DNA from: Pedobacter terrae | GTDB taxonomy: Bacteria > Bacteroidota > Bacteroidia > Sphingobacteriales > Sphingobacteriaceae | Assembly (NCBI RefSeq): GCF_900100705.1 | Contig: NZ_FNCH01000006.1 | Coordinates: 124,001 to 188,000, forward strand | DNA: 64,000 nt | Direction of reading: 5' to 3' | Part shown: piece after piece, positions 18,320-25,671 of the stretch | Numbering within the stretch: position 1 is the first letter of the stretch | How the letters are laid out: every line of letters begins with the position of its first letter | The notes under the pieces: model-generated | What the model saw: only the letters and a program-made list of their open reading frames with translations | Told to the model about the DNA's origin: nothing | Databases searched by the model: none | Translations under genes and position numbers: made by a program

Positions 18320-18715
18320 TTAAAGTATATCTCTTTTTCTAATCATGAATATACCGAAGAGACTGGCAGCTGCACCAAAAAACCAGCTATACCGGTCGAG
18401 GTCGCATTGAACCATTGTGAATATTCCCTCTTGTCCTGTAACAGTTGCTGCTCCCGCCCCTGTACACATTAGCCCAGCTACATTTATAGTTCCGAAACAG
18501 ACTGTGCAGGGTGCAGTTGAAGCAGATGTCCAACTGCAATAGTTATTAGAAAGTACTGCCGAGGAAGAACTACTATAAAGTCTAAATCCTGCTAATGAAG
18601 AATAATTTGTATAAACTTTATTATCAGGAAGTAAGCAACCAGAAGCAGACCCCTGAGCAAATACATTCAGGGCATTTAAAGAAAACAATAATATGACAAA
18701 CAGGCATCTTTTCAT
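18320..18715 (-). CDS. Small secreted protein A with exosortase-type C-terminal tail
   Basis: 131 residues. A signal peptide (MKRCLFVILLFSLNALNVFAQ) is followed by a Cys/Ser-rich core beginning GSASGCLLPDNKVYTNY. The C-terminus has CDLDRYSWFFG, a hydrophobic segment and the basic tail RKRDIL, the three-part layout of proteins sorted by exosortases. It shares the GCxL...(V/Y)xT motif just after the signal peptide with the proteins at 19779 and 20791. Six or so cysteines in the core suggest disulfides after export. No enzyme domain is seen. Function is proposed only from the shared architecture and from the exosortase gene at 54103. Confidence 0.8.
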   Translation of the reverse strand: MKRCLFVILLFSLNALNVFAQGSASGCLLPDNKVYTNYSSLAGFRLYSSSSSAVLSNNYCSWTSASTAPCTVCFGTINVAGLMCTGAGAATVTGQEGIFTMVQCDLDRYSWFFGAAASLFGIFMIRKRDIL

Positions 18716-18738
18716 TTCATATCGATATAGATTCGATA

Positions 18739-18746
18739 TAAAATTA
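18739..18746 (-). promoter_or_regulatory. Possible -7 box of secreted protein A gene
   Basis: TAATTTTA on the minus strand, one base away from TAnnTTTG, about 25 bp before the start codon. It is followed by two TCGATAT words (18718-18737 region) that could be an operator. Weak evidence. Confidence 0.3.
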
Positions 18747-18967
18747 GTAAGCTTCTATTGTGGATTCGTTGTTCCTTTTGTTCAAGATATGCCGCTAAGC
18801 TACGCCATTTTTAAATGACGCTGTTTATACAAAATATTTGTTGAATAAAGTCCAAACAACAGCATAAGTAATCAAACATTCATTTAGTTCAGCAAAGGAA
18901 CCGTAAGAATTGAATATTACAACTGTATTAATTTGAAGATTAGAATTATCTAATTCTAAAGAACCAA

Positions 18968-19395
18968 TTATTTGTTTCGTAAAACAATAAGAACAAGTAA
19001 TACTGATGCGAGATATAGTATCCCAATTGAATCATCCAAAGCAACATTACATTGCTTAAAATTACTATAATTGATAGTTCCTAAATTACCCTGATATATT
19101 CTACCACCCATATTAATAAAGCAAGTACCTCCACGGGGAGTCCATACAAAGGGATTATTAGGGTTAATTTCATTACATCGGCATTTTGGTATGTGCCATT
19201 AATTACACCAGCAACATTGTCATAATAAGGAAATTTTAAACCCCAACCCCTACCGAGGTAGGTAGCATCTTTCAAATAGTGTGTATAAAACTTATTATTC
19301 AAATACCTAAAAACACGCGTAATTGGGACCCGGATTGCCAGCAAACAGATTAAAGGAACAGATAAAAAACTAACGTAAAAAACTTTTTTCGCTGG
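18968..19395 (-). pseudogene. Frameshifted relative of the small C-terminally tagged secreted proteins
   Basis: Two overlapping frames together rebuild a family member. The upstream frame gives KKVFYVSFLSVPLICLLA (signal-peptide like, but with no start codon) and LNNKFYTHYLKDATYLG, like NKVYTNY and RMYTRYL in the intact proteins. The downstream frame gives CNEINPNNPFVWTPRGG, then the tail CNVALDDSIGILYLASVL ending in LRNK at the stop codon 18968-18970. ALDDSIGILY is nearly the same as PLDDSIGFLL of the protein at 20791. Loss of the start codon and at least one frameshift around 19140-19200 point to decay. A sequencing error cannot explain the missing start. Confidence 0.7.
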
Positions 19396-19584
19396 TTAAT
19401 TAAATAATATATAAATGAATTGCTTAATTGAAAAAAAGAGGTTCAGAACCCACAGAAATCAATCTAACTACAACTACAAAATTATTATTTTTAAGCACCG
19501 AATAAAATGAACAATGTGTAAATATCTCCTAAGGAAACGCCAAAAAACAAAAGCAAATGGGTTTCAAAAACCAAACCAGAACGA

Positions 19585-19752
19585 TCAGCCCAGTTGCTCA
19601 TTGACGTAAGTGCCATTGAAAAACCTAACTCTACAAAAGTAACGAGCATCACAAAAATCTCCAAGATTATTTGGATAAAAAGCTGTATTGTTATTAATAG
19701 TGCATGCTACTATATCAGCAATTATGATACATGAAGTTACTATCGCAGATAA
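19585..19752 (-). pseudogene. Possible second remnant of the same secreted family
   Basis: An open stretch without a start codon gives IIIADIVACTINNNTAFYPN and RVRFFNGTYVNEQLG before a stop. ACTINNNTAFY resembles GCNLGNSVATQ and GCLLPDNKVYT, and the word NGTY also occurs in the neighbouring pseudogene. No tail is seen in frame. This is a weak match and could be chance; the surrounding 19400-19780 region holds nothing else recognisable. Confidence 0.3.
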
Positions 19753-19778
19753 CTATAACTACATTCGTTGGTTCAATA

Positions 19779-20345
19779 TTAGTGGTCAAGTTGCTGTTTA
19801 ACTTTCCAAAAGCCAAAAAGGCCAAGTGGGAAAAGCATAAATATAATATTCTGATCAACCGGGAGATTGTTGGTAGGTGCATTACACGAATAATTTGGAT
19901 CTGCATCAGCATAATATGCAGGATCGTTATATCTGTAGGCTACCTCCTCACTACCTTCGGCACCACCGCTATTACTAACATAATTAGCAGAAAAGGAAGA
20001 CGCTGTTCCACACCTGCCACTATAAGTTGCTGTAATCTCATTAGCGGCATTATAAGGTACGCTGGAATTAGATGCGGCAACGTATCGGCTACCCGCGGGA
20101 TATACATTGATATAGCCACACCTATAACCGGCGTAGCCATTTCCTGTAATGATTGGTACCATGGTAGAAGAGTTGGAACTATAAACCCTTACAGATAGAT
20201 TTGGATCACCATTATAAGTTGCTGTTCCTAAAAACTGTGTAGCCACAGAATTCCCCAAATTGCAGCCTTTTCCCGTAATTTGAGCTAATAACGGATTAAA
20301 AAAAGATCCTGAAACAAGGATCGAAACGGACAATAAAAACTTCAT
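19779..20345 (-). CDS. Small secreted protein B with exosortase-type C-terminal tail
   Basis: 188 residues. The signal peptide MKFLLSVSILVSGSFFNPLL is followed by ITGKGCNLGNSVATQFLGTA, which carries the family GCxL motif. The core is rich in Tyr, Asn, Ser and Gly with a few cysteines, giving a likely extracellular beta-rich domain. The C-terminus has LPVDQNIIFMLFPLGLFGF and a basic KVKQQ, i.e. Pro-Val-Asp, membrane span and positive tail. The Pro-(Ile/Leu/Val)-Asp form is what is expected of Bacteroidota exosortase targets (the PID-CTERM type, named from memory). Function unknown. Confidence 0.8.
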   Translation of the reverse strand: MKFLLSVSILVSGSFFNPLLAQITGKGCNLGNSVATQFLGTATYNGDPNLSVRVYSSNSSTMVPIITGNGYAGYRCGYINVYPAGSRYVAASNSSVPYNAANEITATYSGRCGTASSFSANYVSNSGGAEGSEEVAYRYNDPAYYADADPNYSCNAPTNNLPVDQNIIFMLFPLGLFGFWKVKQQLDH

Positions 20346-20356
20346 AAAAACATTAT

Positions 20357-20393
20357 GTAGTATTTTTTATACTACAATATTCCGCAAATATTG
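20357..20393. promoter_or_regulatory. Two abutting dyads in front of secreted protein B
   Basis: GTAGTAT, five T, ATACTAC, and immediately CAATATT, five bases, AATATTG, sharing the C at 20375. They lie 12-48 bp before the ATG of the gene at 19779-20345, so they could be regulator sites or leader-RNA hairpins. Confidence 0.4.
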
Positions 20394-20426
20394 TAAATTA
20401 ATCCGTGATAAATATTGCGTTAAATA

Positions 20427-20446
20427 GTCTGATTTTATGATCAGAC
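20427..20446. promoter_or_regulatory. 7-6-7 palindrome, possible operator
   Basis: GTCTGAT, six bases, ATCAGAC, a perfect 7-bp dyad about 85-100 bp before the secreted protein B start. Its form fits a dimeric regulator site; the regulator is unknown. Confidence 0.4.
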
Positions 20447-20740
20447 ATTAAAAAGATAGACAATAAAGTTACTTACCCGTGCAAATTGTTACAAAAATCC
20501 TGGCTATGGGGTGTTTAAAGGGATATTTTGAAAAATGAATCGATGGCACGACCTGTGATTGATATATTGACATTTATCATCAACTAAATAAACAGTCGGT
20601 ATAAAATTGCACAACAGTACTGCCATTTTAATCTCAATTGGATGAGCACTTATAGATATTTTGATTTCATAATGTAGTTGACCTGGGTCAAAAAATACCT
20701 CCTAATCGAAGCGAAAAAATTTTTATATCAAATTTCAAGA

Positions 20741-20748
20741 TAGCTTTG
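20741..20748 (+). promoter_or_regulatory. Promoter -7 box of secreted protein C gene
   Basis: TAGCTTTG matches TAnnTTTG exactly and lies 43 bp before the ATG at 20791, leaving a leader of about 36 bases. Confidence 0.55.
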
Positions 20749-20790
20749 CGTGCAAACATCAATCAGCCGTACACCTATTATTAATTTCAG

Positions 20791-21276
20791 ATGCGTATTT
20801 TTTTTAATCTAGCTCTTATATCCCTCTTTTTATCTTTTTTACACGTCTCTATTTGTTTTGCTTCAATACCCGTTTCTTCAGTACCGCCCCCACCTCAAGG
20901 CTGTTTAGTCGGATCAAGGATGTACACACGCTATTTACGTAATGTATATGTATATGATGCCAACAACGCCAATAATGTGAATGAGTACCGCTATATCTTC
21001 GGTTCAGACTATTCCGTTCCACAATCATGTATCAGTGGGGGAAACGTATTTTCCGGACCTGGCCCAAGTGGTTCCGGGAACGTTCAGATTGGATGTGACC
21101 TGGATAAAACAGATTATGCATCTACAGTGCATAACCCATCTTACGAAAATTTCACCGTAAACTGCCCGTTAGATGATTCTATCGGCTTTTTGTTATTGTC
21201 CTCAATTGCATTAATACCTTTTTATTTAAAACGAATGAAGCAAGATGCATCGGATTTAACGCAAATGACCGAATAA
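20791..21276 (+). CDS. Small secreted protein C with exosortase-type C-terminal tail
   Basis: 161 residues. The signal peptide (MRIFFNLALISLFLSFLHVS) is followed by a proline-rich piece and PPPPQGCLVGSRMYTRYLRN, the family GCxx...YT motif. The core has two further Cys-bearing blocks (VPQSCISGG, IGCDLDKTD). The C-terminus NCPLDDSIGFLLLSS continues into a membrane span and the basic YLKRMKQ, but unlike A and B it has about 12 more residues (DASDLTQMTE). The tail PLDDSIG matches ALDDSIG of the pseudogene at 18968. It is read toward the polysaccharide operon. Function unknown. Confidence 0.82.
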   Translation: MRIFFNLALISLFLSFLHVSICFASIPVSSVPPPPQGCLVGSRMYTRYLRNVYVYDANNANNVNEYRYIFGSDYSVPQSCISGGNVFSGPGPSGSGNVQIGCDLDKTDYASTVHNPSYENFTVNCPLDDSIGFLLLSSIALIPFYLKRMKQDASDLTQMTE

Positions 21277-21637
21277 ATAGATATCTTTAAATAGCGGGTT
21301 TATTAGTCGGGTTTGTGTTAATAATAGTTAACCAGTATGCAACTATCTACTCGAAGAATCATAACCGGTTTTAAAATTGACATCAGTTATACATCATTCA
21401 CAAATGATACGCAGAAATACTTTCAGGTTGATCTATGTCAATTTAAAAACTGCTTTAGAGTCGATTCAGTACATTAATAAATTTTTCATATTGAAAGATA
21501 AAAAACGAAAGATATTGTTGATGAGGAAGATAATGACTTATACGGTTAAAAAAATCAAATACTTTGCTCCACTGCTTTTATCATGTAATGAGAAGCCTTT
21601 AGTTCTATATTGATTTTTTTTAAGCATCTTTAACATT
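21277..21637. other. Spacer before the polysaccharide operon
   Basis: AT-rich. A short direct repeat of CGGGTTT (in GCGGGTTTATT and GTCGGGTTTG) lies just after the secreted protein C stop. A 78-codon open frame (21377-21613) has no ribosome site and no recognisable domain and is not called. No terminator hairpin was seen. Confidence 0.35.
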
Positions 21638-21645
21638 TATTTTTG
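21638..21645 (+). promoter_or_regulatory. Promoter -7 box of the polysaccharide operon
   Basis: TATTTTTG matches TAnnTTTG. It lies about 42 bp before the chosen wza start. A TTG at 21610-21612 is the nearest -33 candidate, slightly too far. The same TATTTTTG spelling occurs before the genes at 59929 and 61646. Confidence 0.5.
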
Positions 21646-21686
21646 CTTGTGTGCTCCCAAGCTTCATTTACATTCTGATTAAAACG

Positions 21687-22502
21687 ATGATCTCAACAAA
21701 AATAATTTTAAAATTTCTCTGTTTTTTATCTATTGGCATTGTGCTTACCAGCTGTGCCGCCAGAAAAGAGCATAGTCTGTTTAACGCGCCAACCGATGTA
21801 GTTACTGATACCATTAAACAGGTTTATGTAGTAAATGATCAGGGGATTAGTGATGCCTATTATAAAATAAAGGTGAATGACCAATTGGCCATCCGAAACT
21901 TGCAAAATAAGGAATTTGGGGCAACGGCTACAGCCAACAGTAGTACAATCAGTAACCAGGCGGCAAGTGGCTCTATTAACAACACCCTTTCTTATTTAGT
22001 TGATGTAGATGGTAAAGTTAATCTTCCTGCTATCGGAAAAGTTGAGGTATTAGGCCTTAGCAGACGGGAAGCCGCTATAAAAATACAGGACTTATATGCC
22101 AAAAAATTACTTCGTGATCCTATAATAGAGCTCAGTGTGGTAAATTTGAAAGTTACTTTATTGGGAGAATTTAGCAGACAGGGAAATTTTTTATTGGAAC
22201 GCGAAAATACTACCTTAATTGATATCATCGGCGAAGCTGGAGGCATTAACAAAACAGCAGACCCTAAAACCCTTAAAATTATTCGCGGTGATCGAAGCCA
22301 CCCAGAAATCATCTATGTTAATCTGAACGACATTAACAGCTTAGCAAGCAAAAAATTGGTGCTGCAGAATAATGATATTATTGTACTACAACAAACCAAG
22401 GGCGCGGCATTGAGCGAAAAGTTAACAAGCGTAAATAACATTGTGCAACCTTTTCTTGTAGTAGTTAACCTGGCCGTATTAATCTTTACCCTTACCCGCT
22501 AA
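21687..22502 (+). CDS. wza: Wza-like polysaccharide export lipoprotein
   Basis: Outer membrane polysaccharide export protein. The frame opens at a GTG at 21651, but the ATG at 21687 gives MISTKIILKFLCFLSIGIVL followed by the lipobox LTSC. A Poly_export domain follows (YKIKVNDQLAIRNLQ, then VDVDGKVNLPAIGKVEVLGLS), then an SLBB-type domain (VTLLGEFSRQGNFLLE, LIDIIGEAGGI). A C-terminal hydrophobic helix (VQPFLVVVNLAVLIFTL) is typical of the Bacteroidota form. First gene of the operon; its stop overlaps the next start as TAATG. Confidence 0.92.
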   Translation: MISTKIILKFLCFLSIGIVLTSCAARKEHSLFNAPTDVVTDTIKQVYVVNDQGISDAYYKIKVNDQLAIRNLQNKEFGATATANSSTISNQAASGSINNTLSYLVDVDGKVNLPAIGKVEVLGLSRREAAIKIQDLYAKKLLRDPIIELSVVNLKVTLLGEFSRQGNFLLERENTTLIDIIGEAGGINKTADPKTLKIIRGDRSHPEIIYVNLNDINSLASKKLVLQNNDIIVLQQTKGAALSEKLTSVNNIVQPFLVVVNLAVLIFTLTR

Positions 22503-24910
22503 TGGATCAAACTACACCAATCGAAAATAGAAAGTTAGCGAGCCAGACCATTAACTATTGGAAAATTTTATTGATTTTTCTAAGTAGGTGGTATTGGGTA
22601 GCCGGCACAGTGCTGATCAGTTTTGTACTGGCCTGGTTGTATGTACGAAGCATTACCCCAATCTATATCACTTCAGCGTCCTTGAAGTTAGATGGCGGCC
22701 AGCAGCAGCAAATGGCCTCATTACCCGGATCTGCAACAAATTACAGTCCCTTTAATCAAAATCAGATCCAAACCGAAGGCATTATTATGCGCTCGGAAGA
22801 TGTGATTATGAATGCTTTAAAAAACCTGAATTATAAAATCAGTTACTATTCAGAAGGAAGGGTACGGGTAACAGAACTTTACCCGAAACAGCCTTTTCAG
22901 GTTGATATTCTTGCCCAAGATTCGGTCAATTTCAGTAGAGCTACCTATTCTGTTAAGCATATAGACCGCCAAACCTTTGAGTTATCAAGTAGCGATGACA
23001 ATAATAAGAATATCAAAAAATACCGTTATGGACAAGCGATCAATGCAGGAAATATGATATTTACCGTTAAAACCGAAATCCCTGCAAAGGGAAATTATAG
23101 TTTCAAATTTAACGGAATCAGGGATTTATATGGCAGGGCTGCCGGCGGGTTAAATGTATTTGAGCAAGAGAAAAACACCAATATTATGGGTGTTACCCAT
23201 ACCGATAGCAATCCTGTTTTTTCTGCTGATGTACTCAACGAGATCATTAAACAATATGTTAAGAATGATGCCACGCTTAAAAAACGATCGGCCAAACAAA
23301 CAATAGATTATCTGGATAGCCAGATCGAATTTTTAGATGCACAGGTACATAAAGCAGGCAACAAGCTTTCTACTTTTCAAAGTGACAATAAACTCATTGA
23401 CCCCAATACCGATAAGCAATTGGGAAGTTCTAAACTGAGCAACCTACAAAACCAGATTGCAGAATTACAACTTCAGGAACTTGGCATCCAACAATTAGAA
23501 ACCCAGGTTAAAAATAATAAAGAACGGATACAGCTTAACCTAAATTTAGAGGGTACAAACAGTACACTGCTAACTGGTTTAATTACACAACTTAACGAGC
23601 TTATTATTAGTCGGGAAAATAAATTACAGAACTTTAATACTGATGCTCAACCCATAAAAGATATTAACCGGCAAATTACTGAAGTAAAGCAGGCCATTGT
23701 AACTAACATTCGTTTACTACACGAGCGTAATCAAAAAACAATCAGTTACGTTAAAGGGCAAATTGGCCAGGCTAACCAAGCTTTGGGTAGTATTCCTGCC
23801 AAACAAAATGATTTCACCAAACTGCAGAGTAATTTCGACATCAACCAACGGATGTTTTCGATGTTATTTGAACGAAAACTCTCCGCTCAGATTAGTTCCG
23901 CAGCAGTAATTTCAGGTGCCACTATTATCAGTTTAGCACAGCCATCTTTTTTTCCTATTTCTCCGGTACCAAAGAAAATTTATTCTTCTTACCTGTTTAT
24001 GGGCCTGTTTATCGGCTTAGGTTTAATCCTATTGGTTAGAATATTAAACCCTTATCTGTATGACATCGAAACGATTGAGGGCCTAACGGCAACACCTATT
24101 ATAGGGGTAATTTTAAAATATCCTAAGAAAGTGCAGCTGGGCGAGAGTGTTTTATCAATAGAACGTCCCAAATCTATATTTGCCGAATCGGTCAGGTCTG
24201 TAAGGACAAATCTGAGTTTTATGGCCAGCGATCAGGATACCAAGGTAATCTGTGTTACTTCTGAAGTTTCAGGAGAAGGAAAATCATTCGTCAGTTTAAA
24301 TCTCGCTGGCACGCTATCCATTATAGATAAAAAAGTGATTCTGATTGCAGCAGATTTGCGAAAATCCAAACTTCACTATGCCTTTGGTTCTGACAATCAT
24401 ATTGGTTTAAGTAATTATCTTTCAAAACAGGCCAATTTATCTGATATTATATTTACAGATGAAAGGCACAATATCGATTATATCACTTCTGGGCCTGTAC
24501 CTCCAAATCCTTCAGAACTGCTCCATCACAAATCAATGGCAACGCTGATCGAAAAACTTAGGGAAAGTTACGAGTACATCATTATTGATACTGCTCCGGT
24601 TGGCTTGGTTTCAGATTCTGTACCACTCATCCGAAAAGCTGATATCAATCTCTTTATTATCCGTTCGGGCGTTTCCAAATTCAGGGCAGCTACCATTCCC
24701 GATCGTTTATCAAAAGAATATGGCCTTAACAATATTGCTATTATCCTAAATTCATTTGGTGATGAAAAATTACATGCAAATATTTATACCACCAATTACG
24801 CACATAGCAATACCGGAACATACTATTATTCCAATTATACAGGATATGGGAACAGTGGCTATTATGATGATGAGAAAAGGTGGTGGGAATTTTGGAAGAA
24901 AAAGGGTTAG
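22502..24910 (+). CDS. wzc: Wzc-like tyrosine autokinase and chain-length regulator
   Basis: 802-residue inner membrane co-polymerase. N-terminal helix (about residues 30-50), long periplasmic Wzz domain with coiled-coil regions, second helix near residue 495-515, then a cytoplasmic BY-kinase domain. The kinase has Walker A SGEGKSFVSLNLAG, Walker A' VILIAADLRKSKL (Ala where many have Asp in the DxD form) and Walker B YIIIDTAPVGLV. The C-terminus is a tyrosine cluster (YYYSNYTGYGNSGYY), the expected phosphorylation tail. It controls polymer length and export with the wza product. Confidence 0.93.
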   Translation: MDQTTPIENRKLASQTINYWKILLIFLSRWYWVAGTVLISFVLAWLYVRSITPIYITSASLKLDGGQQQQMASLPGSATNYSPFNQNQIQTEGIIMRSEDVIMNALKNLNYKISYYSEGRVRVTELYPKQPFQVDILAQDSVNFSRATYSVKHIDRQTFELSSSDDNNKNIKKYRYGQAINAGNMIFTVKTEIPAKGNYSFKFNGIRDLYGRAAGGLNVFEQEKNTNIMGVTHTDSNPVFSADVLNEIIKQYVKNDATLKKRSAKQTIDYLDSQIEFLDAQVHKAGNKLSTFQSDNKLIDPNTDKQLGSSKLSNLQNQIAELQLQELGIQQLETQVKNNKERIQLNLNLEGTNSTLLTGLITQLNELIISRENKLQNFNTDAQPIKDINRQITEVKQAIVTNIRLLHERNQKTISYVKGQIGQANQALGSIPAKQNDFTKLQSNFDINQRMFSMLFERKLSAQISSAAVISGATIISLAQPSFFPISPVPKKIYSSYLFMGLFIGLGLILLVRILNPYLYDIETIEGLTATPIIGVILKYPKKVQLGESVLSIERPKSIFAESVRSVRTNLSFMASDQDTKVICVTSEVSGEGKSFVSLNLAGTLSIIDKKVILIAADLRKSKLHYAFGSDNHIGLSNYLSKQANLSDIIFTDERHNIDYITSGPVPPNPSELLHHKSMATLIEKLRESYEYIIIDTAPVGLVSDSVPLIRKADINLFIIRSGVSKFRAATIPDRLSKEYGLNNIAIILNSFGDEKLHANIYTTNYAHSNTGTYYYSNYTGYGNSGYYDDEKRWWEFWKKKG

Positions 24911-24983
24911 ATGGCAAATTATTTAGTGCATTAACAGTTAAAAGGCGCAAATATTAAAAAGATTTAGGATAAGGTTAAGCCAA

Positions 24984-25487
24984 ATGATAGATCAAAATTA
25001 CAGGTGGTATCCGGTTTATACACATTCAAGAGCAGAAAAAAAAGCGAATGGAGAACTGAACAGGAAGGGAATTCAAACTTATTTACCACTTAAAAAGGCA
25101 GTTAAGCAATGGAGCGACCGTAAAAAAATCGTTGAGGAGCCCTTGATTAAATCTTATCTATTTGTGTATATTTCGGCGAGAGAATATGCGGAAGTTTTGA
25201 TGACCAATGGTGTTGCCAGATTTATTTATTTCGCTAACCGAATTGCTTCTATTCCCGAACAACAAATCCATGACCTTAAGCTCTTGCTCGCTACAGAAGC
25301 TGATCTGGAACTGATAGATTATGACATTAAACCAGGGGAAAGCGTTTTAATTAAGGCCGGCCCCTTTAAAGGGATTAGGGCCGAGTTGGTATCGGTACAT
25401 AATAAACAACGTATTATTTTACGTTTACAGGATATGGGTTATTCGATAAATATTAATACATCTATAGCTTTCATAGCGCCACTTTAG
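24984..25487 (+). CDS. NusG-like (UpxY/LoaP-type) elongation factor
   Basis: 167-residue specialised NusG paralogue. The N-terminal NGN domain starts WYPVYTHSRAEKKANGEL and includes the RNA-polymerase contact region around YLPLKKAVKQWSDRKK and EEPLIKSYLFVYI. The C-terminal KOW motif is PGESVLIKAGPFKGIRAELV. In Bacteroidota such proteins bind polymerase transcribing their own capsule or exopolysaccharide operon and prevent early termination. Here it is the third gene of a roughly 33-kb transcription unit, which fits that role. Confidence 0.9.
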   Translation: MIDQNYRWYPVYTHSRAEKKANGELNRKGIQTYLPLKKAVKQWSDRKKIVEEPLIKSYLFVYISAREYAEVLMTNGVARFIYFANRIASIPEQQIHDLKLLLATEADLELIDYDIKPGESVLIKAGPFKGIRAELVSVHNKQRIILRLQDMGYSININTSIAFIAPL

Positions 25488-25671
25488 TGACGGAAGATTG
25501 AAGTTGTGAGATAGGTTAACAGTAAGAATAACAGATCATCATAAGCTGATGTATAATGCTCAGCTTAATTTATAAAAACAGCTTAATTGGTCGTATTTTA
25601 AAAACAAAATGTGACTGAAGAGGCGAAGCTGTACCAAGTACAGAACAGGCAGTTTAAATCCGTACAACCGA
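25488..25671. other. Leader-like gap before asnB
   Basis: A 184-bp gap in an otherwise tightly packed operon. It contains a small dyad CATCA/TGATG (about 25538-25552) and a 10-bp direct repeat CAGCTTAATT at 25561-25570 and 25579-25588. It could hold an internal promoter or a site for the NusG-like protein; nothing definite is seen. Confidence 0.3.

Larger units (their letters stand above)
20346..20790. other. Divergent control region between secreted protein genes B and C
   Basis: 445 bp between divergently read genes. Three dyads lie on the B side: GTAGTAT/ATACTAC (20357-20375), CAATATT/AATATTG (20375-20393) and GTCTGAT/ATCAGAC (20427-20446). A TAGCTTTG box lies on the C side. The middle part (20450-20700) holds nothing recognisable. 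Confidence 0.5.

Noticed and set aside
19715..20198. Open frames overlapping the secreted protein B gene on both strands
   Set aside because: They are shadows of the gene at 19779-20345, which has a clear signal peptide and C-terminal tail.
21377..21613. 78-codon open frame before the wza gene
   Set aside because: Lys- and aromatic-rich sequence without a domain or a clear start; probably spacer. A decayed gene cannot be excluded.
25538..25588. Riboswitch in the gap before asnB
   Set aside because: Only a small dyad and a direct repeat are visible; no known riboswitch core could be recognised.
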